NCBI GenBank assembly: GCA_014799765.1
Contig: JAAVHK010000028.1
Location: 1,426 to 11,154, forward strand
Direction of reading: 5' to 3'
Source of the DNA: Ruminococcus sp.
GTDB lineage: Bacteria; Bacillota; Clostridia; Oscillospirales; Ruminococcaceae
Length of the DNA: 9,729 nt
The position numbers were made by a program, and so were the translations under genes. The number at the start of each line of letters is the position of its first letter. Position 1 is the stretch's first letter. The notes below the pieces were generated by a model. It saw nothing but the letters and a program-made list of their open reading frames with translations. It was not told the DNA's origin and did no database searches. This document shows, in pieces, positions 1-6,587 of the stretch.

Positions 1-2341
1 GGTCAAAAGCCTTGTTGTGTAAGGATTCTGTCTGACGGCTTATGTCATCGAGAGTTATTCCGCCTATACGGCTGACTGTACCCCTGAAATATTTTTCCGT
101 TACATCGTGGGAAATGCCGACAGCCTCGAAAAGTTTTGAACCCTGATATGACTGTATTGTAGAAATTCCCATTTTGGAAGCTATCTTGACTATGCCATGA
201 AGTACGGCGTTATTGTAATCGGTTTCGGCGGCGTAGAAATCCTTGTCAAGCATACCGGTGTTTATTAAGTCCCGTATGGTCTCCTGTGCGAGATACGGAT
301 TTACCGCACACGCTCCGTAACCCAAGAGAGTAGCAAAATGATGTACTTCACGGGGTTCAGCACTTTCAAGAATCATTGCTACTGCTGTACGCTTTTTTGT
401 GGATACAAGATGCTGTTGTAAAGCAGATACCGCAAGCAATGACGGTATCGGGGTGTGATATTCGTCAACATCACGGTCTGAGAGTATGAGAATATTAGCA
501 CCGTCCCTGTATGCCTTGTCAGCCTCTATGAAAAGTCTTTCGATAGCCCTTTCAAGCGGAGTACCCATATAATAAGTTATCGGGATTACTGCTGTTTTCA
601 GCCCCTTGACTTTCATATTCTTTATTTTTAACATATCTGTACTTGTAAGTATAGGATTTTCAACTTTAAGTACATGACAGTTATCAGGTTTTTCCTCTAA
701 AATATTGCCGTCCTCACCGATATATACGCTTGTATCGGTTACTATCTCTTCACGGATAGCATCAAAAGGCGGATTTGTAACCTGTGCGAAAAGCTGACGG
801 AAATAATTGAACAGCGGTATGTTGCCGGAATCAAGTGGCGGTAACGGTACGTCAGAACCCATTGAGGCTATCGGCTCTGAACCGGTTTTCGCCATAGGAA
901 GTATATTGGTTGTGATGTTCTCATACGAGTATCCGAATGCTTTCTGTAGTGTGACGAGTTCTTCATGGGAATATATTTTAACATTCCTGTTTGGTATGTG
1001 CAAATCCTGTAAGCGTACTAAATTAGCGTCAAGCCATTCTCCGTAAGGCTGACGGGAAGCGTAAAAACTTTTCAGTTCGTTATCGTCAATAAGTCTGCCC
1101 TGTTTCGTATCGGCAAGTAACATTTTGGCAGGTCTGAGACGGTCTTTTCTGATAATCTTTTCCGGCGGAATATCTATACAACCGGTTTCGGAAGAAAGAA
1201 TAAGGAAATCGTCGTCAGTGAGTACATACCGTGACGGTCTCAGACCATTACGGTCAAGGACTGCACCCATAACATCGCCGTCGGAAAAAAGTATTGAAGC
1301 CGGTCCGTCCCATGGTTCAATCATGGTTGCATAATACTGATAGAAATCGTATTTTTCTTTCGGGATAGTACGGTTATTTTTCCACGGTTCAGGAATGGTA
1401 ATCATGACCGCAAGTGGCAAAGGCATACCCGACATGACCATAAATTCAAGGGCATTGTCGAGACGTGCGGAGTCTGAACCCTCAGCATTGATAGCCGGTA
1501 AAATCTTATGCATATCTTCTTTCAGAGCCTCACACGACATTGTTTCCTCTCTGGCAAGCATTTTGTCGGCGTTACCGGTGATAGTATTTATTTCGCCGTT
1601 ATGTACTATCAGACGATTAGGGTGTGCCTTCTGCCACGAAGGATTCGTATTAGTGGAAAATCTCGAATGCACCATAGCTATAGCGGAAGTGAATTTTTCG
1701 TCCTGTAAGTCGGGATAAAATTTCCGGAGTTCGTCAACAAGGAACATACCCTTGTAAACTATTGTCCGGCTTGAAAGCGAACATACATAAGTTGTATCGT
1801 TGGACTGTTCAAAGATTCTTCTTGCAACAAATAGTTTACGGTCAAATTCCAGACCGGCGGAACATTCTTCGGGGCGTTCAACAAAACCCTGCATGATGTA
1901 TGGCATACTGTCGACGGCTTTCTGACCGAGGATTTCAGGACATGACGGCACTTCACGCCAGCCAAGGAATTTCATATTGTTTCTTTTTATGATGATTTCA
2001 AACATCTTCATTGCCTGACTTCTTTTCAGCCTGTTCTGTGGGAAAAAGAACATTCCTGCACCGTAATCACCTGCTCCGGAGAGTTTCAGACCTGTCACCG
2101 ATTTAAAGAAATCATGCGGAATCTGTACGAGAATACCGACGCCGTCACCGGTTTTGCCCTCAGCGTCCTTACCGGCACGGTGTTCTAATTTTTCTACTAT
2201 CTTAAGAGCATTCTCCACAACTTCACGTGATTTTATGCCCTTTATGTTCACTACTGCACCGATACCGCAGTTATCGTGTTCAAACTGCGGACGGTAAAGA
2301 CCTTGTTCCCTGAAAGGTTTTTCTTCTCTGAAATTATCCAT
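1..2341 (-). CDS. gltB: Glutamate synthase large subunit, N-terminal part (runs off left edge)
   Basis: This is the amidotransferase and central part of glutamate synthase, which takes the amide nitrogen of glutamine and, with 2-oxoglutarate and reductant, makes two glutamates. Reading the minus strand from the ATG at 2341-2339 gives 780 uninterrupted codons before the window ends. A 24-residue propeptide precedes Cys25 in NCGIGAVVNIKG, the class II amidotransferase nucleophile normally exposed by processing. Further family motifs follow: HSRFSTNT from residue 225, HNGEINT from 247, EPWDGPAS from 342 and DRNGLRPSRY soon after. The central domain then contains QVTNPPFDAIREE. The window stops before the FMN/iron-sulfur synthase domain should begin (full proteins are about 1500 residues). 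GGGAGG at 2355-2350 lies 8 nt before the start. The partner gltD, if present, would be outside the window. The family call is very secure; electron donor and completeness cannot be judged here. Confidence 0.96.
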   Translation of the reverse strand, partial: MDNFREEKPFREQGLYRPQFEHDNCGIGAVVNIKGIKSREVVENALKIVEKLEHRAGKDAEGKTGDGVGILVQIPHDFFKSVTGLKLSGAGDYGAGMFFFPQNRLKRSQAMKMFEIIIKRNNMKFLGWREVPSCPEILGQKAVDSMPYIMQGFVERPEECSAGLEFDRKLFVARRIFEQSNDTTYVCSLSSRTIVYKGMFLVDELRKFYPDLQDEKFTSAIAMVHSRFSTNTNPSWQKAHPNRLIVHNGEINTITGNADKMLAREETMSCEALKEDMHKILPAINAEGSDSARLDNALEFMVMSGMPLPLAVMITIPEPWKNNRTIPKEKYDFYQYYATMIEPWDGPASILFSDGDVMGAVLDRNGLRPSRYVLTDDDFLILSSETGCIDIPPEKIIRKDRLRPAKMLLADTKQGRLIDDNELKSFYASRQPYGEWLDANLVRLQDLHIPNRNVKIYSHEELVTLQKAFGYSYENITTNILPMAKTGSEPIASMGSDVPLPPLDSGNIPLFNYFRQLFAQVTNPPFDAIREEIVTDTSVYIGEDGNILEEKPDNCHVLKVENPILTSTDMLKIKNMKVKGLKTAVIPITYYMGTPLERAIERLFIEADKAYRDGANILILSDRDVDEYHTPIPSLLAVSALQQHLVSTKKRTAVAMILESAEPREVHHFATLLGYGACAVNPYLAQETIRDLINTGMLDKDFYAAETDYNNAVLHGIVKIASKMGISTIQSYQGSKLFEAVGISHDVTEKYFRGTVSRIGGITLDDISRQTESLHNKAFD

Positions 2342-2357
2342 AGTTTCAGCCTCCCTG

Positions 2358-2411
2358 AAAAAAATAAAAAAGAACGCCCATACAGACAGAAGAAGCCTGT
2401 AATGAACGTCC
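2358..2411 (-). terminator. Intrinsic terminator inside the gltB leader (attenuator candidate)
   Basis: On the minus strand the 5' arm 2411-2395 pairs with the 3' arm 2387-2372. I count 16 pairs (four of them G-U), one bulged T at 2402 and a 7-nt loop TTCTTCT. The stem runs straight into TTTTTTATTTTTTT (2371-2358), and the gltB ribosome-binding site follows 2 nt later. It begins about 9 nt after the predicted transcription start. No U-tract follows the stem on the plus strand, so it acts only towards gltB. It looks like an attenuator whose readthrough controls gltB; the antiterminating factor is unknown. Confidence 0.75.
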
Positions 2412-2426
2412 TTGTTCTCAAGGAAT

Positions 2427-2455
2427 ATATTATCATAATTCCGGCAAAAAGTCAA
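2427..2455 (-). promoter_or_regulatory. gltB promoter, extended -10 type
   Basis: Reading the minus strand, TTGACT (2455-2450) is followed after exactly 17 nt by TAATAT (2432-2427), preceded by TGA, the extended -10 signature. Transcription should start near 2420. A 6-bp palindrome, TCCTTG-TTCT-CAAGGA (plus 2409-2424), sits on the predicted start; because it straddles the start it could be a protein-binding site rather than an RNA hairpin. Confidence 0.7.
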
Positions 2456-2500
2456 GCAGGTTTTAAAATATGTACGTTTCAGACAAAAAACAATCTTAAA

Positions 2501-2547
2501 TTCGTAATTTATAATTCATAATTCATAATTATCAATTCATAATTATT
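2501..2547. repeat. AT-rich intergenic repeat, copy 1 (AATTCATAATT units)
   Basis: The stretch contains AATTCATAATTCATAATT (2513-2530) and a further AATTCATAATTATT (2534-2547). The same words recur in the spacers before amt, pyrG and glnN. It lies between the two divergent promoters and has no credible coding potential. Confidence 0.6.
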
Positions 2548-2599
2548 TTGCGTTTCGCCTGTTAAATCTTAAACTGCACGAACGTACACGAAATGCACC

Positions 2600-2635
2600 G
2601 ATACAGATAATGATACTGACACTGATACAGATAAT
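2600..2635. repeat. Three tandem 12-bp repeats upstream of the amt promoter
   Basis: Three abutting 12-bp units are visible: GATACAGATAAT at 2600-2611, GATACTGACACT at 2612-2623 and GATACAGATAAT at 2624-2635. The outer two are identical and the middle one matches at 9 of 12 positions. The array ends 74 bp before the -35 box of the amt promoter. Spacing of about one helical turn suggests a regulator-binding array, but no protein can be named. Confidence 0.55.
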
Positions 2636-2673
2636 TATGCATTATGCATTCTTAATTATACATTATGATAATT
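2632..2673. repeat. AT-rich intergenic repeat, copy 2 (ATTATGCATT units)
   Basis: ATTATGCATTATGCATT leads into ATTCTTAATTA (2648-2658). That 11-mer recurs at 4903-4913 and 6559-6569. The remainder, up to the amt promoter, is AT-rich with no gene. Confidence 0.55.
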
Positions 2674-2709
2674 TGTTTTGTTTTTTATGCTGAAACTTCC
2701 GGAAAACTA

Positions 2710-2738
2710 TTGACAAATCCTGAAATCCGGTATATAAT
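2710..2738 (+). promoter_or_regulatory. amt promoter, perfect consensus boxes
   Basis: TTGACA (2710-2715) and TATAAT (2733-2738) are separated by 17 nt, a full match to the housekeeping consensus. Transcription should start near 2745, leaving a leader of about 195 nt before the ATG at 2939. Such a strong promoter fits a gene whose output is limited afterwards, here by the terminator at 2754-2800. Confidence 0.85.
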
Positions 2739-2748
2739 ACACTCATAA

Positions 2749-2764
2749 ACGGCAAGGGTGCTGT
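2749..2764 (+). promoter_or_regulatory. Hexaloop hairpin overlapping the amt leader terminator (ANTAR-target-like)
   Basis: ACGGC (2749-2753) pairs with GCTGT (2760-2764) around the 6-nt loop AAGGGT, which has A at position 1 and G at position 4. ANTAR-domain antiterminators (EutV, NasR type) recognise hairpins with just this AnnGnn loop. The hairpin uses bases 2756-2764 that the terminator also needs, so the two are mutually exclusive. The adjoining second hexaloop typical of ANTAR targets is not obvious: another AnnGnn loop (2807-2826) lies beyond the terminator. The assignment is therefore tentative. Confidence 0.4.
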
Positions 2765-2800
2765 GGATTGCTTTTCAGTCCATAGTCCCCTTTTTTGTTT
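2754..2800 (+). terminator. Intrinsic terminator in the amt leader (attenuator candidate)
   Basis: GGG (2756-2758) pairs with CCC (2788-2790). After a small internal loop, 2761-2770 pairs with 2776-2785 around a CTTTT loop, and TTTTTTGTTT (2791-2800) follows. It ends about 55 nt after the predicted start and 139 nt before the amt ATG, so unregulated transcripts would stop before the gene. Confidence 0.75.
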
Positions 2801-2806
2801 ATATTC

Positions 2807-2826
2807 CATACACAACGGGGTGTATG
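2807..2826 (+). promoter_or_regulatory. Leader hairpin with AACGGG hexaloop
   Basis: CATACAC (2807-2813) and GTGTATG (2820-2826) form a perfect 7-bp stem closing a 6-nt loop AACGGG, again A at 1 and G at 4. A weaker hairpin follows at 2836-2866 (AATCAT, loop TGGTAC, ATGATT, flanked by CGG/CCG). Both lie between the leader terminator and the amt ribosome-binding site. Their role is unknown; the first could be a displaced second ANTAR hairpin. Confidence 0.35.
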
Positions 2827-2938
2827 ATTGTTAATCGGTAATCATTGGTACATGATTGATAATCCGCTCCTCAGTGATGTATGTGATTACAAATTAACAA
2901 CCGTATGCCCTTTTGTAATTCAGAAAGGGGAAATATTT

Positions 2939-4747
2939 ATGACAGACATTCAGTCAATAACTGAACAGGTAACGGAAATTACGGACAGTCACATTTTTGG
3001 TGTATGGTTTCTGATTGCGGTATCGCTGGTATTTTTCATGCAGGCAGGTTTCGCAATGGTTGAAACAGGCTTCACACGTGCCAAAAATGCCGGAAACATC
3101 ATCATGAAAAACCTTATGGACTTCTGTATAGGTACGGTTGTTTTCATTCTCATCGGAGCAGGTCTGCTTATGGGTGAGGACGTTGCCGGACTTATCGGCA
3201 AACCAGGTTTTGACATCTTCACATCTTACGATAATTTTGACTTCTCAAACTTTGTCTTTAATCTTGTATTCTGTGCCACTACTGCTACTATCGTTTCCGG
3301 AGCTATGGCGGAAAGATGCAAATTTATTTCATACTGCATTTACTCCGGTATAATAAGTGCGTTGGTTTATCCGATTGAGGCACACTGGATCTGGAACAGT
3401 GACGGCTGGTTATATAAAATGGGATTCCATGATATATCCGGTTCGTGTGCTATCCATATGGTAGGCGGTATATCAGCACTTGTCGGGGCAAAGATTATCG
3501 GTGCAAGAATAGGCAAATTTTCAAAGACTTCCGACGGCGACATAAAAGTAAATGCCATACCCGGACATAACCTTACTATCGGTGCATTGGGAGTATTTAT
3601 ATTATGGTTCGGCTGGTACGGATTCAATCCGGCTGGTGCTAAGTCAGTGGAAATGTTAGGTTCAATCTTCCTTACTACTACTATTTCACCGGCTATTGCT
3701 ACTGTAACCTGTATGATTTTCACATGGCTGAAATACGGTAAACCGGACGTTTCAATGTGTCTTAACGCCTCACTCGCCGGACTGGTAGGCATAACTGCTG
3801 GTTGTGACGTTCTCGACGCTTTCGGGGCTGTATGTGTAGGAATAGTTTCTGGATTGCTTGTATGTTTCGGAGTATGGTTTCTTGACTATGTACTTCATAT
3901 AGATGACCCTGTCGGAGCGGTTGCAGTTCATATGATGAACGGTCTGTGGGGTACTATAGCAGTAGGACTTTTCGCCACAGATAAAACCCCTGGTTTTGCG
4001 ATAGCTCAGGCTGGTGGTGCAAGCGGTATATGTAACACCGGCTTATTCTACGGCGGTGGTGTGGAACTCCTCGGAAAACAGTTACTCGGTATACTTGCTG
4101 TAGCCTCGTGGACAGCCGTTACAATGTTCTGTGTATTCCAGATAATAAAACATACTATAGGTTTACGTGCAAGCGAACAGGAAGAAATAATAGGTCTTGA
4201 CGTTACAGAACACGGTCTTGTATCTTCGTATGCGGACTTTGCACCGTCTATGAATGATATATCAATGCAGGGCTATACAAAAGACGACGCAAAAAGCGTA
4301 CAGAAAGTTGCGGTAAATGAGGCTGTCGAGATTAAGAATTATTCCGTTCCGTCTGCTGACGGTTCGCCGAAAATGACAAAAGTAGTAGCTATCTTCAAAC
4401 AGCAGAAATTACAGGAATTTATTCAGGCTATGGAAAGTATCAACATTACCGGTATAACCGTTACAAATGTTCTCGGTTGCGGTATGCAGAAAGGTCAGAC
4501 ACAGAAATATTACCGTGGTGCTAAAATTGAAATAAACCTGCTCCCGAAGATAAAAGCTGAAATAGCTATATGTTCGGTACCGACGGAAAAGGTCATAAAT
4601 ACGGCTGTCAGGGCATTATATACGGGTCACTTCGGAGACGGTAAACTCTTCATATATGACATTGAAAACGTCGTTAAAGTACGTACCGGAGAACAGGGCT
4701 ATGATGCTTTACAAGACACAGAAGAAGAAACTCTTGTCAATGCATAA
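2939..4747 (+). CDS. amt: Ammonium channel (Amt) fused to a C-terminal PII signalling domain
   Basis: A 602-residue membrane protein that should conduct ammonium into the cell and carry its own PII regulator. Residues 17-430 are Amt with about 11 membrane helices. The pore residues are present: Asp165 and His173 in DISGSCAIH, His331 in GAVAVHMMNG as the second twin histidine, and GWYGFN at 225-230. The conserved tail LRASEQEEIIGLDVTEHG ends this part. After a linker (about 438-477), residues 478-592 are a complete PII domain. It has Gln517 in MQKGQ, the T-loop YYRGAK, the B-loop FGDGK and the C-loop VKVRTGE. The T-loop tyrosine that is uridylylated in enterobacteria is Ile530 here, and the loop looks one residue longer than in E. 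coli GlnB. I chose ATG 2939 because AAAGGGG (2924-2930) stands 8 nt before it and MTDIQSITE precedes the first helix; the open frame extends upstream without a ribosome-binding site. Identity is very secure. Confidence 0.96.
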   Translation: MTDIQSITEQVTEITDSHIFGVWFLIAVSLVFFMQAGFAMVETGFTRAKNAGNIIMKNLMDFCIGTVVFILIGAGLLMGEDVAGLIGKPGFDIFTSYDNFDFSNFVFNLVFCATTATIVSGAMAERCKFISYCIYSGIISALVYPIEAHWIWNSDGWLYKMGFHDISGSCAIHMVGGISALVGAKIIGARIGKFSKTSDGDIKVNAIPGHNLTIGALGVFILWFGWYGFNPAGAKSVEMLGSIFLTTTISPAIATVTCMIFTWLKYGKPDVSMCLNASLAGLVGITAGCDVLDAFGAVCVGIVSGLLVCFGVWFLDYVLHIDDPVGAVAVHMMNGLWGTIAVGLFATDKTPGFAIAQAGGASGICNTGLFYGGGVELLGKQLLGILAVASWTAVTMFCVFQIIKHTIGLRASEQEEIIGLDVTEHGLVSSYADFAPSMNDISMQGYTKDDAKSVQKVAVNEAVEIKNYSVPSADGSPKMTKVVAIFKQQKLQEFIQAMESINITGITVTNVLGCGMQKGQTQKYYRGAKIEINLLPKIKAEIAICSVPTEKVINTAVRALYTGHFGDGKLFIYDIENVVKVRTGEQGYDALQDTEEETLVNA

Positions 4748-4754
4748 TCAGTAA

Positions 4755-4782
4755 TTGAAAAACGGTGTAGTTGGTGTATGAT
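4755..4782 (+). promoter_or_regulatory. Possible pyrG-glnN promoter
   Basis: TTGAAA (4755-4760) and TATGAT (4777-4782) each match the consensus at five of six positions and are separated by 16 nt. The -10 box lies inside the left arm of the inverted repeat at 4764-4879, so a protein bound there could block or alter initiation. Transcription would start near 4789, about 160 nt before pyrG. I see no strong terminator after amt, so readthrough from amt is also possible. Confidence 0.45.
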
Positions 4783-4879
4783 ATGAGCCATTTTTAAAAA
4801 CCTTTTTTTAAAAATTTTTTCATGAAAGGAAATTTAAAATAGCTGTTTATCATACACCATGGTACACCAAGGCTCATAT
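4764..4879. repeat. Compound inverted repeat between amt and pyrG
   Basis: On the left, GGTGTA (4764-4769) and GGTGTATGAT (4773-4782) are mirrored on the right by ATCATACACC (4849-4858) and TACACC (4863-4868), giving a 16-bp stem with a small internal loop. A second pair, ATATGAGCC (4781-4789) and GGCTCATAT (4871-4879), overlaps the first at 4781-4782 and competes with it. Between the arms lies an A/T-run stretch (4790-4848). No U-tract follows, so it is not a simple terminator. It could be a double operator, a leader RNA that switches between two folds, or a small repeat element. Confidence 0.6.
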
Positions 4880-4935
4880 TAATTCATAATTTATGATTCA
4901 TAATTCTTAATTATGCATTATAAATTATTAATTAA
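4880..4935. repeat. AT-rich intergenic repeat, copy 3, abutting the pyrG ribosome-binding site
   Basis: AATTCATAATT, ATTCATAATT, ATTCTTAATTA (4903-4913) and ATTATGCATTAT recur here and end at the AAAGGAGG of pyrG (4935-4942). The words are shared with the spacers at 2501-2547, 2632-2673 and 6537-6570. It is non-coding. Confidence 0.6.
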
Positions 4936-4949
4936 AAGGAGGTAGCTAT

Positions 4950-6542
4950 TTGAAATATATTTTTATAACCGGCGGTGTGGTTTCCGGTCTCGGCAAGGGC
5001 ATAACCGGTGCTTCACTCGGAAGACTTCTCAAGCAGAGAGGTTACAAGGTGACAATACAGAAATTTGACCCTTATATTAACGTCGACGCCGGTACAATGT
5101 CGCCGTACCAGCACGGTGAAGTGTTCGTCACTGACGACGGTGCGGAAGCTGACCTTGATTTAGGTCACTATGAAAGATTCGTAGACGAAAATCTTTCAGT
5201 AAATTCAAACGTAACAACCGGTAAAATCTACTGGAATGTCATTCAGAAAGAAAGAAAAGGCGATTACCTCGGCGGTACCATTCAGGTAATCCCGCACATT
5301 ACAAACGAGATAAAAGACAAGGTATACAGTGCCGGAAATGACGCCGACGCCGATATAGTAATAACCGAAATAGGCGGTACTGTCGGCGATATAGAGTCAA
5401 CGCCGTTTCTTGAAGCGATACGTCAGGTAGGTACGGAACAGGGCAGAAACAATGTCGCTTACATACACGTGACACTCGTTCCGTACATTACAGGCTCTGA
5501 GGAACTCAAGTCCAAACCGACACAGCATTCTGCCAAAGAATTATTATCAACAGGAATCCAGCCGGATATTATCGTACTACGGAGCGAAAAACCTATTCCG
5601 GACAGTATGCGTGACAAAATCGCATTGTTCTGTAATATCCGTAAGGAAGATGTCATACAGAATTTAACAGCACCGTCACTTTATGAAGTTCCGCTATGGC
5701 TGGAAAAAGAGGGTCTGGCTGAATCTGTATGTCATCACCTCGGCATAGAAAACAAAACTCCGGATTTGTCGGAATGGGAAGAAATGGTACAGCGTGCCGG
5801 AAATGCTCACAAAACCGTTACAGTAGCACTCGTCGGAAAATACGTGATGTTACACGACGCATATCTTTCAGTCGCTGAGGCTTTACGACACGGCGGTATA
5901 GTCAACGATGTGAAAGTTGATATTAAATGGATAAATTCCGAAGAAGTAACCGCTGAAAATGCTCCGGAAGTGTTCGCCGGTTGTGGCGGAATAATAGTCC
6001 CCGGGGGATTCGGTCACCGTGGCATTGACGGTATGATTGAATCAATCAGGTATGCAAGGGAAAATAATATAGCATTTTTCGGGATATGTCTGGGTATGCA
6101 GATGGCTGTAGTGGAATTTGCACGGAATGTAATGGGCATTACAGACGCTGATTCCTCGGAATTTTCCGGTACTGAAAATCCGGTCATTGACATTATGGAA
6201 AGTCAGAAGAATGTTTCCGGAAAAGGCGGTACAATGCGGTTAGGACTTTATCCGTGCAGACTGGCGGAAGATTCAGCAGTAAGAAAAATTTACGGTAAGG
6301 AATTAATCAGCGAAAGACACCGTCACCGCTGGGAATTCAATAATGCCTATCGGAAACAGGCAGTTGAAAACGGTCTGAAAATAGCAGGTGTTTCGCCTGA
6401 CGAAAAACTTGTTGAAATTATAGAAATTCCGCAACATAAATGGTTTGTGGGAGTGCAGTTCCACCCTGAATTCAAATCACGTCCGAACAAACCGCACAAA
6501 CTTTTTGCAGACTTCATACAACAATGTATAATTAACAATTAA
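4950..6542 (+). CDS. pyrG: CTP synthase
   Basis: CTP synthase aminates UTP to CTP using ATP and the amide of glutamine, in the cytoplasm; it is one of the direct consumers of glutamine. The 530-residue protein starts KYIFITGGVVSGLGKG with the phosphate-binding loop at residues 8-17. It has Asp70 and Glu140 (in TEIGGTVGDIES) for magnesium. The C-terminal class I amidotransferase domain has PGGFGHRG (351-358), the nucleophile Cys380 in FFGICLGMQ, and His505/Glu507 in FHPEF. The length is slightly below the 545 of E. coli. The start is TTG: AAAGGAGG (4935-4942) sits 7 nt upstream and the residue order matches the family N-terminus exactly, so no later ATG is plausible. The last codons (CIINN, stop) run into the AT-rich palindrome at 6537-6554. 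glnN follows after only 45 bp without a terminator, so the two are probably co-transcribed. Confidence 0.98.
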   Translation: MKYIFITGGVVSGLGKGITGASLGRLLKQRGYKVTIQKFDPYINVDAGTMSPYQHGEVFVTDDGAEADLDLGHYERFVDENLSVNSNVTTGKIYWNVIQKERKGDYLGGTIQVIPHITNEIKDKVYSAGNDADADIVITEIGGTVGDIESTPFLEAIRQVGTEQGRNNVAYIHVTLVPYITGSEELKSKPTQHSAKELLSTGIQPDIIVLRSEKPIPDSMRDKIALFCNIRKEDVIQNLTAPSLYEVPLWLEKEGLAESVCHHLGIENKTPDLSEWEEMVQRAGNAHKTVTVALVGKYVMLHDAYLSVAEALRHGGIVNDVKVDIKWINSEEVTAENAPEVFAGCGGIIVPGGFGHRGIDGMIESIRYARENNIAFFGICLGMQMAVVEFARNVMGITDADSSEFSGTENPVIDIMESQKNVSGKGGTMRLGLYPCRLAEDSAVRKIYGKELISERHRHRWEFNNAYRKQAVENGLKIAGVSPDEKLVEIIEIPQHKWFVGVQFHPEFKSRPNKPHKLFADFIQQCIINN

Positions 6543-6570
6543 TAATTATTAATTATAAATTCTTAATTAA
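6537..6570. repeat. AT-rich repeat, copy 4, with an 18-bp perfect palindrome over the pyrG stop
   Basis: AATTAATAATTATTAATT (6537-6554) is its own reverse complement and contains the pyrG stop codon at 6540-6542. ATTCTTAATTA (6559-6569) follows, shared with two other spacers. The repeat ends 5 nt before the glnN ribosome-binding site GGAGG (6575-6579). The first 12 bases of the palindrome occur again at the right edge of the window (9718-9729). Confidence 0.6.
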
Positions 6571-6587
6571 AATCGGAGGTTTTTATT

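Noticed and set aside
807..1718. Open frames on the plus strand at 807-1046, 1125-1334, 1395-1718 and 1508-1708
   Set aside because: They lie opposite the uninterrupted gltB frame, lack ribosome-binding sites and show no protein-like composition.
2251..2521. Frames of 61 and 81 codons across the gltB start and leader
   Set aside because: They overlap the gltB promoter, leader terminator and N-terminus; the minus-strand one begins on the -10 box.
2513..2547. CRISPR array in the AATTCATAATT repeats
   Set aside because: Units are short and abutting, with no spacers of constant length and no cas genes.
2824..2841. Five-codon upstream ORF (ATG 2824) in the amt leader
   Set aside because: Too short, with no Shine-Dalgarno sequence; it overlaps the leader hairpins, which explain the sequence better.
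2828..2938. In-frame N-terminal extension of Amt from TTG 2828 (or ATG 2852)
   Set aside because: No ribosome-binding site precedes either codon, the added residues do not resemble Amt N-termini, and ATG 2939 has AAAGGGG 8 nt upstream.
4791..4820. Terminator for amt in the A/T runs
   Set aside because: The stretch is alternating A and T runs without a GC-containing stem; no standard terminator is visible.
4764..4877. H-type pseudoknot using both sets of arms at once
   Set aside because: Only 2 nt would have to span a 16-bp stem, which is not feasible; the arms are better treated as alternatives.
4764..4949. T-box or known metabolite riboswitch before pyrG
   Set aside because: No T-box sequence, specifier stem or recognisable aptamer core could be found.
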